A stretch of 27,187 nucleotides of DNA from VAYN01 sp964540905 (GTDB taxonomy: Bacteria > Actinomycetota > Thermoleophilia > Solirubrobacterales > 70-9), in NCBI GenBank assembly GCA_964540905.1, contig CAZIOS010000029.1, positions 1 through 27,187 on the forward strand, written 5' to 3'. This document shows positions 16,403 to 23,391 of this stretch, piece after piece. The position numbers and the translations under genes were made by a program. The notes beneath the pieces were generated by a model. That model saw nothing but the letters and a program-made list of their open reading frames with translations. It did not search any database and had not been told where the DNA came from. Positions within the stretch are counted from its first letter, which is position 1; each line of letters starts with the position of its first letter.

Positions 16403-17041
16403 TCACGCGAGCCCCCGCTCCTTCGCCAGCGCCACGACCCGGCCGACGACCTCTTCGAGGCCGAGGCCGGTGGTGTCGAGCTCGACCGCGTCGGCGGCGG
16501 CGCGCAGGGCGCCGTGCTCGCGCTCGCTGTCGCGGGCGTCGCGGCGGCGCTGGGCGTCGAGGACCGATTCGAAGTCCTCGCCGGTCTCGGCCGCGCGGCG
16601 GCGGGCCCGCTCCGCGTCGGAGGCAGTGAGGAAGGCCTTCAGCGGCGCCTCGGGGCTGACCACGGTGCCGATGTCGCGGCCCTCGGCGACGTAGCGCCCG
16701 GCGGCGATCAGCCGCCGCTGGCGGGCGACCATCGCCGCCCGCACCTGCGGGTGGACGGAGACCCGCGAGGCGGCGGCGGTGACGTCCGGCTCGCGGATCG
16801 CGGCGCTGACATCGCGGCCGCCGAGCAGCACCCGGCGCTCGTCGAACTCGATCTCCAGCCCCTGCGCCAACGCCCCCAGCGCCTCGCCGTCGTCGAGGCC
16901 GGCGCCGGCCTCGAGCGCCGCCAGCGCCACGCAGCGGTACATCGCCCCGGAGTCGAGGTAGGTGAAGCCGAGCTCGGCCGCAACGGCGCGGGCCACGGAG
17001 GACTTGCCGGCCCCGGCGGGCCCGTCGATCGCGATAACCAT
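16403..17041 (-). CDS. cmk: Cytidylate kinase
   Basis: Phosphorylates CMP and dCMP. The 212-residue protein opens VIAIDGPAGAGKSSVARAVA (Walker A), then YLDSGAMYRCVAL, the CMP-binding REPDVTAAASRVS region and GRDIGTVVSPEAPLKAFLTAS, then RRRAAETGEDFE in the lid and RRDARDSERE. All agree with bacterial Cmk. The ATG at 17041 has TACGCT 8 bases upstream and lies 45 bases after the aroA stop, so cmk-der probably has its own transcript in addition to any readthrough from the aromatic genes. Confidence 0.96.
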   Translation of the reverse strand: MVIAIDGPAGAGKSSVARAVAAELGFTYLDSGAMYRCVALAALEAGAGLDDGEALGALAQGLEIEFDERRVLLGGRDVSAAIREPDVTAAASRVSVHPQVRAAMVARQRRLIAAGRYVAEGRDIGTVVSPEAPLKAFLTASDAERARRRAAETGEDFESVLDAQRRRDARDSEREHGALRAAADAVELDTTGLGLEEVVGRVVALAKERGLA

Positions 17042-17049
17042 CGCGCGGC

Positions 17050-17055
17050 AGCGTA
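17050..17055 (-). promoter_or_regulatory. -10 box of cmk, leaderless type
   Basis: TACGCT on the minus strand, 8 bases before the cmk ATG. Confidence 0.5.
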
Positions 17056-17079
17056 GAGGCGGGCGGCCCGCGGCGGCGA

Positions 17080-17094
17080 GCGCCAGTCAGGCGC
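17080..17094 (-). terminator. Hairpin enclosing the aroA stop codon
   Basis: GCGCC (17080-17084) and GGCGC (17090-17094) form a perfect 5-bp stem; the 5-base loop contains the aroA TGA. It precedes the cmk -10 box. Short and without T-run. Confidence 0.35.
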
Positions 17095-18385
17095 CGGCGC
17101 CGAGCAGCGCCGCGAGGTCGGCCTCGAAGCCCGGGTAGCTGACCGCCGCCGCCTCCATCCCGTGGACCTCGACCCCCTCGCGGGAGGCGAGGCCGGCGAC
17201 GGCGCCGAGCATCGCGATCCGGTGGTCGCCATGGGACTCGATCGCGCCGCCGCGCAGGCCGCCCAGACCCGCGATCACCATGCCGTCGTCGGTCGGCTCG
17301 ACGATGCCACCGAGGGCGTTCAGGGCCGAGGTCACGGTGGCGATCCGATCCGACTCCTTGCGCCGCAGCTCGGCGGCGTCGCGGATCGTCGTCGTCCCCT
17401 CGGCGAAGCAGGCGGCGAGCGCGACCAGCGGCAGCTCGTCGATCGCCAGCGGCACCTCGGCGCCGCCGACCTCGACCCCGCGCAGCGCCGCCGGCCGCAC
17501 CCGCAGGCGCGCGGTCGGCTCGCCGCCGCGCTCGCCCTGCGGCTCGACCTCGATCTCCGCCCCCATCCGCCCCAGGATCCCCAGCAGCCCGGTACGGGTC
17601 GGGTTGACCCCGACCTGCTCGAGCACGACCTCGCTGCCGCCGACCAGCAGCGCCGCGACGGCAAAGAAAGCGGCGGAGGAGACGTCGGCCGGGACCGCGA
17701 TCTCACCCACTGCGAGCCGCTCGGCCGGATGCACCGTGACCGCACCCTCGTTGCGCTCGATCGTGGCGCCGGCGGCGGCGAGCATGCGCTCGGTGTGGTC
17801 GCGACTCGGCAGGGTCTCGACGACGGTGGTCTCGCCGGCGGCGAGAAGGCCGGCGAAGAGCAGGCACGACTTCACCTGGGCGCTGGCGACGGGCAGTTCG
17901 TAGGTAATCCCATGCAGTGGCGCTGCGGAAATCTCCAGCGGTGGCAGCCGGTCGTCTCGGGCGTCAAGGCGCGCGCCCATCTTCCTGAGTGGAATCGCGA
18001 TGCGGTCCACCGGGCGCCGCCGGATCGAATCGTCGCCGTCGAGCACCCACCTGCCCTTCTCCTGTCCGGCGAGCCATCCAGGCAATAGCCGCAGCAGGGT
18101 GCCAGCGTTGCCGACATCGATCCGCGCAGAGGCGGGACCACGCAGGCCAACGCCGCGAATCCGGTAAGTCGGCTCGACCGCAGCGCCCTCAAGCCTCTCG
18201 ACCGTAGCCCCCAAGCGCTCTACCGCGCCTAGGGTCGAGAGGGTGTCGGCCGCCTCCAGGTAGTTGACGACTCTGACCTCCCCCTCCCCCATCGCCGCGA
18301 TCAGCGCCGCCCGGTGGGAGATCGACTTGTCGGAGGGTGGGCGCAGGCTGCCGCGCAGCGGCCCGGAGGGGTCGAAGCGGGTCAT
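17087..18385 (-). CDS. aroA: 3-phosphoshikimate 1-carboxyvinyltransferase (EPSP synthase)
   Basis: Joins shikimate 3-phosphate and PEP, the sixth step of the shikimate pathway. The 432-residue protein shows RPPSDKSISHRAALIAAM (substrate-binding Lys/Ser/Arg), GNAGTLLRLLPGWLAG (PEP site), RRPVDRIAIPLRKMGA, ASAQVKSCLLFAGL, SRDHTERML, and near the end the catalytic region IDELPLVALAACFAEGTT and RRKESDRI. The ATG has GGGGAG nine bases upstream and follows the tyrA stop by six bases. From about 17880 to 18260 the base composition is somewhat lower in GC than in the rest of the gene, perhaps gene conversion. Position after aroF-tyrA puts it under the aromatic leader. Confidence 0.96.
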   Translation of the reverse strand: MTRFDPSGPLRGSLRPPSDKSISHRAALIAAMGEGEVRVVNYLEAADTLSTLGAVERLGATVERLEGAAVEPTYRIRGVGLRGPASARIDVGNAGTLLRLLPGWLAGQEKGRWVLDGDDSIRRRPVDRIAIPLRKMGARLDARDDRLPPLEISAAPLHGITYELPVASAQVKSCLLFAGLLAAGETTVVETLPSRDHTERMLAAAGATIERNEGAVTVHPAERLAVGEIAVPADVSSAAFFAVAALLVGGSEVVLEQVGVNPTRTGLLGILGRMGAEIEVEPQGERGGEPTARLRVRPAALRGVEVGGAEVPLAIDELPLVALAACFAEGTTTIRDAAELRRKESDRIATVTSALNALGGIVEPTDDGMVIAGLGGLRGGAIESHGDHRIAMLGAVAGLASREGVEVHGMEAAAVSYPGFEADLAALLGAGA

Positions 18386-18391
18386 CGCGCG

Positions 18392-19480
18392 CTACTCCCC
18401 GGCGCCGAGCACGGTCACGGTGTGGCCGAGCTCGCGGACCAGCGCCGCCGCGCGCTCGGCCTGCCGGTCGCCGCCGACCCAGAGCGAGACCGCGCCCGAG
18501 GTCATGTCCGGGGCCGGGTGCAGCGCCATGTCCTCGATGTTGACGCCGGCCTCGCCCAGCGCCAGCGCCAGCGCCGCGATCGTCCCCGGCCGGTTGGCGA
18601 CGACGATCCGCAGCTCGCGCAGCGGGCCGGCCTCGGAGCCGGCGTCGAGGAGACGGCGGCGGTCCTCGGCGGCGGCGGCCTGCCAGGCGGCGACGGCGTC
18701 GCGATCGCCGCCGCGGATCAGCGCCGCCGCCTCGTCGAGGCGGCGGGCGGCCGACGCGACCGCGTCGGCGACGGCGTCGCGGTTGCTGGCGAAGATGTCG
18801 GCCCAGACCGCCGGGTTGGAGCCGGCGACGCGGGTCGCGTCGCGAAAGCTCGGCCCGACCTCGGGCAGGCGCTCGGAGTCCCGCGTCAGCTCCGCCGCCG
18901 CCTCGGCGACGAGGACGTTGGCGAGCACGTGCGGTAGGTGGCTGACGCTCGCCATCAGGCGGTCGTGGCTGCCCGCGTCGATCGCCTGCGGGCGGGCGCC
19001 GAGGCCGGTGACGGTCCGCTGCAGACGGTCGTAGAGCAGGCCGCTGGAGCGCTCTGTCGGGGTCAGGTACCAGCGGGCGCCCGCGAAGAGGTCCGCGCGG
19101 GCGTTCTCGACGCCGGCGGTCTCGGCCCCGGCCAGCGGGTGGCCGCCGATGAAGCGCTCGTCCCCCCCCAGCGCCGCAACCAGCTCGCCCTTGGTCGAGC
19201 CGACGTCGGTGACCACGGTCTCGGGGCCGCTGGCGGCGAGCGCCTCGCGCGCCTGGCCCGGCAGCGCCGCCACCGGCCCGGCGCAGAAGACGACCTCGGC
19301 GTCCTCGCAGGCGGCGGCGACCGAGTCGGCGCCGCGGTCGAGCGCGCCGAGCTCGACCGCCCGCTCGATCCGCTCCGGGCTGCGCCCGTGGCCGACCACC
19401 TCGGCCCCGAGCCGCCGCCGCGCGGCGAGCCCGATCGAGCCCCCGATCAGGCCCACCCCGAGGACGGCGACCCTCGTCAA
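18392..19480 (-). CDS. tyrA: Prephenate dehydrogenase with C-terminal ACT domain
   Basis: Oxidatively decarboxylates prephenate to 4-hydroxyphenylpyruvate, the tyrosine branch. Residues 1-160 form a Rossmann domain (VAVLGVGLIGGSIGLAARR, with the nucleotide-binding glycines, then TDVGSTKG and GGHPLAGAETAG). SHDRLMASVSHLPHVLA contributes the substrate-site histidines. An ACT domain from about residue 285 (RELRIVVANRPGTIAALALALGEAGVNIEDM) probably binds tyrosine for feedback control. The start is a TTG at 19480 that overlaps the aroF stop as TTGA; no ATG or GTG fits the Rossmann start, so I consider this secure. Coupled to aroF upstream and six bases from aroA downstream. Confidence 0.93.
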   Translation of the reverse strand: MTRVAVLGVGLIGGSIGLAARRRLGAEVVGHGRSPERIERAVELGALDRGADSVAAACEDAEVVFCAGPVAALPGQAREALAASGPETVVTDVGSTKGELVAALGGDERFIGGHPLAGAETAGVENARADLFAGARWYLTPTERSSGLLYDRLQRTVTGLGARPQAIDAGSHDRLMASVSHLPHVLANVLVAEAAAELTRDSERLPEVGPSFRDATRVAGSNPAVWADIFASNRDAVADAVASAARRLDEAAALIRGGDRDAVAAWQAAAAEDRRRLLDAGSEAGPLRELRIVVANRPGTIAALALALGEAGVNIEDMALHPAPDMTSGAVSLWVGGDRQAERAAALVRELGHTVTVLGAGE

Positions 19481-20580
19481 GCGCCGCGCGCCTCGACCGC
19501 CGCCGCCAGCCGCTCCAGCGCCGCCACGGTGTCGTCCCAGTCGAGGCAGGGGTCGGTGATCGACTGCCCGTAGGTCAGCTCCGCCCCCGGGACCAGGTCC
19601 TGGCGGCCCTCGACCAGGAAGGACTCCAGCATCACCCCGACGATCGCCCTGTTGCCGTCGGCGACCTGGTCGGCGATGTCGCCGACCGCGAGCAGCTGTT
19701 TCTCGGGATCCTTGCCGCTGTTGTCGTGGGAGGCGTCGATCACCAGCCGCTCCGGCAGCCCGGCGACGCCGAGCGTGACCAGCGCGTCCTCGACCTCCGG
19801 CGGGTGGTAGTTGGGCATCCCGTGCCCGCCGCGCAGGATGATGTGGCAGTCGGGGTTGCCGGTGGTGTGCAGGATCGCCGGCGCGCCGGCGTCGTCGATG
19901 CCGGCGAAGACGTGCGCCGCCGCCGCCGCCCGCACCGCGTCGACCGCGACCTGGACGTTGCCGTCGGTGCGGTTCTTGAAGCCGATCGGCATCGAGAGCC
20001 CGGAGCCGAGCTGGCGGTGGGTCTGGCTCTCCGAGGTGCGGGCCCCGATCGCCCCCCAGGCGACGGTGTCGGAGATGTACTGGGGGATGATCGGGTCGAG
20101 GAACTCGCAGCCGACCGGCAGCCCCAGGTCGAGCACCTCCAGCAGCAGCCGGCGGGCGATCTTGAGGCCGGCGTTGACGTCGCCGGAGCCGTCGAGGTGG
20201 GGGTCGTTGATCAGCCCCTTCCAGCCGGTCGTCGTCCGCGGCTTCTCGAAGTAGACCCGCATCACCACCAGCAGCCGCTCGCCCAGGCGCTCGGCGAGGT
20301 CGCTGAGCCGGCGCGCGTACTCGAGCGCCGCCTTCGGGTCGTGGACGCTGCAGGGACCGACCACGACCAGCAGCCGCGGGTCCTTGCCGTGCAGCACCCC
20401 GACGACCTCCTCGCGCCCCTTCACCACCGCCGCCGCGCGCTCGCGGCCGAGCGGCAGATCCTCCAGCAGTTTCTCGGGTGGGGAGAGCTCGACCACTTTC
20501 GCGATCCGCTGGTCCCGCACCAAGTCTCGTTTGGCTCCCTCCTGCATGCCGATGAACATTTTCCCGTCGCCTTTCTCCAT
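19477..20580 (-). CDS. aroF: 3-deoxy-7-phosphoheptulonate (DAHP) synthase, class I (AroF/G/H type)
   Basis: Condenses PEP and erythrose 4-phosphate, the committed step to all aromatic amino acids. About 367 residues. Visible are VVVGPCSVHDPKAALEYA (metal Cys), RVYFEKPRTTTGWKGLINDPHLDG, AIGARTSESQTHRQL, GFKNRTDGN, CHIILRGG, IDASHDNSGKDP (metal His), GVMLESFL (metal Glu) and SITDPCLDWDDT (metal Asp). The start may be ATG 20580 or ATG 20562; AAAGG lies 10 bases before the latter, while TACGAT lies 9 bases before the former. This is the E. coli-like type, which is feedback-inhibited by one aromatic amino acid; which one cannot be read. The 131 bases between the leader peptide stop and the gene are a structured leader RNA. 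Confidence 0.95.
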   Translation of the reverse strand: MEKGDGKMFIGMQEGAKRDLVRDQRIAKVVELSPPEKLLEDLPLGRERAAAVVKGREEVVGVLHGKDPRLLVVVGPCSVHDPKAALEYARRLSDLAERLGERLLVVMRVYFEKPRTTTGWKGLINDPHLDGSGDVNAGLKIARRLLLEVLDLGLPVGCEFLDPIIPQYISDTVAWGAIGARTSESQTHRQLGSGLSMPIGFKNRTDGNVQVAVDAVRAAAAAHVFAGIDDAGAPAILHTTGNPDCHIILRGGHGMPNYHPPEVEDALVTLGVAGLPERLVIDASHDNSGKDPEKQLLAVGDIADQVADGNRAIVGVMLESFLVEGRQDLVPGAELTYGQSITDPCLDWDDTVAALERLAAAVEARGA

Positions 20581-20594
20581 ACCTCTGAGATCGT

Positions 20595-20711
20595 ACTTTC
20601 TGGCTGGCGGCCGCCAGCCCGCGCGGGCGGCCGCGTACGCGAACACGAGTGCCGGCGCCCGGGCCGAGAAAGTCTTGTGGCGGCGAGCGCAAACGCCGCC
20701 AGGCCGGACGC
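20595..20711 (-). promoter_or_regulatory. Structured aroF leader RNA, candidate attenuator
   Basis: Read on the minus strand after the leader peptide stop: GGCGGCG (20700-20694) pairs with CGCCGCC (20685-20679) around an 8-base loop; ACTTTCT (20673-20667) can pair with AGAAAGT (20601-20595), closing a large domain; and 20619-20602 is a perfect 18-base palindrome. The same TGGCGGC (20701-20695) that makes the first hairpin can also pair with GCCGCCA in that palindrome (20611-20605), so the two folds compete. No T-tract follows any of the stems, so the exact terminator is not identified. Confidence 0.6.
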
Positions 20712-20795
20712 CTAGCTAAATCGCCACCAATAGGAGAAGCCGGCAGCAGCGAGCGCGGCGCCCTCGGCGCGGGTACTGCTCGCTGTCTTCGCCAT
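20712..20795 (-). CDS. Aromatic-rich leader peptide upstream of aroF
   Basis: A 27-residue reading frame from ATG (20795-20793) to TAG (20714-20712). AGGTGA lies five bases before the ATG, a better ribosome binding site than most genes here have. The first two thirds are Ala-rich and use GC-rich codons; the end is GFSYWWRFS, coded TTC TCC TAT TGG TGG CGA TTT AGC and stop. Five aromatic residues in seven positions, including TAT and TTT codons that are rare in this GC-rich DNA, just ahead of DAHP synthase and of competing hairpins, fit a ribosome-stalling attenuation leader like those of trp operons. The peptide would report Phe, Tyr and Trp charging together. It follows hisC by 40 bases, with TACAAA (20816-20811) as a possible -10 box. 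I infer function; expression is untested. Confidence 0.75.
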   Translation of the reverse strand: MAKTASSTRAEGAALAAAGFSYWWRFS

Positions 20796-20835
20796 CCGCT
20801 TCACCTTGGCGGACTTTGTACCACGCGCCGCGCGA

Positions 20836-21930
20836 TTAGTCGAGCAATTCCGAGAGGCCGGCGAGGAAGCGGCCGTCCTCGGCCGCGGTTCCGTAGCTGA
20901 CCCGGATGTGACCGGGGTCGCCGAGGGGGGTGCCGGGCCGGACCGCGACCTGGCGGTCGGCGAGGCCGGCGACGATCGCCTTCTCCTCGGCGGCGCCGAG
21001 GTCGATCCAGGAGAAGTTGGCCTGGGTCGCGGCGGTCTCCAGCCCCAGCTCGTGCAGGCCCTCCTCGACCCGCAGGCGCTCGGCGACCGTGGCCTCGACC
21101 CGGCGCAGGACGTCGTCCTGGTGCAGGATCGCCTCCGCCCCGGCCGCCTGGGCGAGGGCGTTGACGCTGAAGGGCTGGCGCACGGCGTCGACCGCGGCGC
21201 GGAAGCCGGCCGAGCCGATCGCGTAGCCGACCCGCAGCCCGGCCAGGCCATAGCACTTGCTGAAGGTGCGCAGGACGACCAGGTTGGGGAACTCGGCGAG
21301 CAGGTCGAGGCTGGCGTCGGGATCGTCGTCGACCTGGAACTCGACGTAGGCCTCGTCGAGGACGATCGTCACGTGCGGTGGGATCCGCTCGCAGAAGGCG
21401 GCGACCGCGGCGGCGGGGACGTGGGTGCCGGTCGGGTTGTTGGGGTTGCAGAGCAGCAGCAGCTGGGTCGCCGCGGTCACCTCGCTCGCCATCGCCTCGA
21501 GGTCGTGGACGTCGCCCGGGCCCAGCGGCACGCGGATCTCGCGGGCGCCGGTCAGCGCCGCCAGGTACGGGTACATCGAGAAGGCCGGCCAGGCGAAGAG
21601 GATCTCGGCCCCGGGCTCGCAGAGCGCCTCGGCGGCGGCGAGCAGGATCTCGCAGGAGCCGTTGCCGACGGCGACCCGGCTGGGCTCGGTCTCGTAGCGC
21701 TCGGCGAGGCGGCGGCGCAGCAGGGTGGCGTCGGGGTCCGGGTAGCGGTTCATCGAGCCGGCAGCGGCGGTTATCGCCTCGATCACCCGCGGGTGCGGCG
21801 GCAGCGAGGACTCGTTGGAGGCGAGCTGGGCGATGCCGCCAGCGGCGATCGCCTCCGGCGCCTGCCCGGTCGGCACGCCGGCCTGGTAGCCCGGCATCCG
21901 GGCCAGCCTCTCCGCGAAGGTGACGGTCAT
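20836..21930 (-). CDS. hisC: Class I/II aminotransferase, HisC family; probable aromatic (or histidinol-phosphate) aminotransferase
   Basis: A PLP-dependent aminotransferase of 364 residues. It has LASNESSLPPHPRV near residue 37 (substrate and PLP region), NRYPDPDATLLRRRLA, GNGSCEILLAAAEAL, LCNPNNPTGTHV, LDEAYVEF, and TFSKCYGLAGLRVGYA with the Schiff-base lysine near residue 224, then RQPFSVNALAQAA and VRPGTPLGDPGHIRVSYG. This is the HisC/phenylalanine aminotransferase fold. Position between aroH and aroF-tyrA argues that its main job is the last step to tyrosine and phenylalanine, although HisC enzymes are often dual-function. The ATG at 21930 follows the aroH stop by 28 bases; no clear ribosome binding site. 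Confidence 0.9.
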   Translation of the reverse strand: MTVTFAERLARMPGYQAGVPTGQAPEAIAAGGIAQLASNESSLPPHPRVIEAITAAAGSMNRYPDPDATLLRRRLAERYETEPSRVAVGNGSCEILLAAAEALCEPGAEILFAWPAFSMYPYLAALTGAREIRVPLGPGDVHDLEAMASEVTAATQLLLLCNPNNPTGTHVPAAAVAAFCERIPPHVTIVLDEAYVEFQVDDDPDASLDLLAEFPNLVVLRTFSKCYGLAGLRVGYAIGSAGFRAAVDAVRQPFSVNALAQAAGAEAILHQDDVLRRVEATVAERLRVEEGLHELGLETAATQANFSWIDLGAAEEKAIVAGLADRQVAVRPGTPLGDPGHIRVSYGTAAEDGRFLAGLSELLD

Positions 21931-21958
21931 CGTGGCCCGATTGTGACGCAGGCGCCCG

Positions 21959-22360
21959 CTACTGGGCGGACTGCAGGTCGAGCCGCAGGTTCTGGGCGGC
22001 GCCGAGGTAGACGTGCGCGGGCACGTGGCCCAGCGGCGCGTAGTAATGGGCCAGCACCCGGATCACCCGCGGCATCGAGCCCGGGACCGGGATCTCGCGG
22101 CAGCACATCAGCGGCACCTGGTCGAGCCCGAGCTTGCGCGCCGCCACCGCCGGGAACTCGGCGTCGAGGTCCTCGGTGGTCGTGAACAGGCAGCTGACCA
22201 TCGCCTCGGGCTCCAACCCGTTGCGGGAGATCAGCTCTCGCATCAGCGCCTCGGTGGCGCCGACGATCGCTTCCGCCTCGTTGGCCTCGACCTGTGTCGC
22301 CCCGCGCACGGCGAAGAGGCGCTGCCTCGGTCCCTCGTAAGCACCGGCGTCCACGCCCAC
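21959..22360 (-). CDS. aroH: Chorismate mutase, monofunctional AroH type
   Basis: Rearranges chorismate to prephenate. The 133-residue protein matches the Bacillus subtilis AroH fold: FAVRGATQVEANEAEAI (Arg of the active site), then TTEDLDAEFPAVAARKLG (Arg63 equivalent), VPLMCCREIPVPGSMPRVIRVL (Cys75, Glu78 and Arg90 equivalents) and VPAHVYLGAAQNLRLDL (Tyr108 equivalent). It starts at GTG 22360, giving some 13 more residues than usual before FAVRG; no other start exists in frame closer to it. It is the first gene of the aromatic cluster, divergent from the AbiEi-like gene. CGCCC and GGGCG (21953-21957 and 21964-21968) form a small hairpin around its stop codon. Confidence 0.93.
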   Translation of the reverse strand: MGVDAGAYEGPRQRLFAVRGATQVEANEAEAIVGATEALMRELISRNGLEPEAMVSCLFTTTEDLDAEFPAVAARKLGLDQVPLMCCREIPVPGSMPRVIRVLAHYYAPLGHVPAHVYLGAAQNLRLDLQSAQ

Positions 22361-22415
22361 ATCTTTCCAGAGCCGCGGGAGGGGCGAATCGCACAGCGCT
22401 GCGCCTTATGTCTGT

Positions 22416-23387
22416 ATGGCGGGCAAAAAGCGCAGTGATTGGGGGCGCCTGGCGGCACTGGCGGCTGAGCAGCGCGGTGCGGTGTCCCGGCGCCAGTTGC
22501 GCGCCATCGGCCTCAGCGACAGCGCGATCTCCCGGGCCGTCGCGGACAGGCGATTGCACCGCGTCTTCCCAAGCGTCTATACGCTCGGGTATCCCCGTAG
22601 CAGCGAACGCGTGAGGATGCGGGCCGCGGCGCTCGCGTGCGGTGATGGTGCCGTTGTCTCCCACCGCAGCGCGGCGGCGCTGCTGGGACTGCTCGACCGT
22701 GCACCGGTTGTCGTCGACGTGATCGCTCTCGGTTCACGCGGGCGCAAGATCGACGGAATCCGGGTCCACGACGTGCGACCGGTCCGTGTCGAGGAGACCG
22801 GCACGGTTGCCGGCATCCCCTGCACGAGCCCGGCGCGGACCCTGGTCGACGTCGCCGGGATGGTCGGGGAGCGGTCGCTGCGCAGCGGCTTCGAGCGGGC
22901 GGCGGCGCGGCGGCTGCTCGACCTCGAGGCGATCGAGGCGGCGATCGGGCCCGGCGGGCGCCGCGGCATCCCGGCACTGCGGGCGCTGGTCGAGGAGTGG
23001 CGACGGGCGGCGACGGTGGCGGCAAAGCAGCGGCTGAAGAGCCCGCTGGAGGCGATGGTGCTGCCGCTGCTGCTGCGACGAGGGGCGCCGGCGCCGCGCA
23101 GCAACGCCCCGGTGGAGCTGGTCAAGGGCCGGATCGAGGTGGACTTCCTCTGGGCCGAGCAGCGCTTCGTGCTCGAGGCCGACAGCCGCGACTTCCACGC
23201 CACCGGCGTCGCCTTCGAGCGCGACCGCTGGCGCGACCGGGAACTGCTCCGGGTCGGCTACTCCTCGCTGCGGGTGACCCGGCTGCAGGCCGAACGGGAA
23301 GCGGAGGAGATCGCCGACACGGTCTGGCGCCGGCTCGGAGCCGCTCAGGGGGAGCCGGCGGCCTCGCGCAGGCGCGAGACCTCCTGA
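22416..23387 (+). CDS. AbiEi-like winged-helix plus DUF559-type nuclease-fold protein
   Basis: A 323-residue protein. Residues about 12-58 (LAALAAEQRGAVSRRQLRAIGLSDSAISRAV and GRLHRVF-like VFPSVYTLG) resemble the AbiEi antitoxin winged helix. The middle (about 75-160) continues the AbiEi-type fold. Residues about 235-305 look like a Vsr/DUF559 restriction-endonuclease fold: an Asp in IEVDFLWAEQ, the Glu-x-Asp in FVLEADSRDFHATG, then RDRWRDRELLRVGYSSLRVTRLQ. Such proteins are common in actinobacteria and of unknown function. No AbiEii nucleotidyltransferase partner is adjacent. The N-terminal half is visibly less GC-rich than the C-terminal half, perhaps a sign of transfer or mosaic origin. 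Its 3' end overlaps rluB tail-to-tail by 43 bases. Confidence 0.75.
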   Translation: MAGKKRSDWGRLAALAAEQRGAVSRRQLRAIGLSDSAISRAVADRRLHRVFPSVYTLGYPRSSERVRMRAAALACGDGAVVSHRSAAALLGLLDRAPVVVDVIALGSRGRKIDGIRVHDVRPVRVEETGTVAGIPCTSPARTLVDVAGMVGERSLRSGFERAAARRLLDLEAIEAAIGPGGRRGIPALRALVEEWRRAATVAAKQRLKSPLEAMVLPLLLRRGAPAPRSNAPVELVKGRIEVDFLWAEQRFVLEADSRDFHATGVAFERDRWRDRELLRVGYSSLRVTRLQAEREAEEIADTVWRRLGAAQGEPAASRRRETS

Positions 23388-23391
23388 GCGG
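23341..23391. terminator. Inverted repeat spanning both stop codons of the AbiEi-like gene and rluB
   Basis: Arms 23341-23352 and 23380-23391 match at 11 of 12 positions. One arm contains the rluB stop and the other the stop of the AbiEi-like gene. The 27-base interior holds a second stem (CTCGCG / CGCGAG). No T-run. A probable bidirectional terminator. Confidence 0.5.

Noticed and set aside
20581..20835. tRNA or other stable RNA gene in the hisC-aroF gap
   Set aside because: No cloverleaf or T-loop sequence; the gap is explained by the leader peptide and structured leader.
22243..22458. Out-of-frame ATG TGG GCG TGG at the aroH start, possible second Trp leader
   Set aside because: The frame reads on without a stop far into aroH and the ATG overlaps the aroH GTG; no separate short peptide exists.
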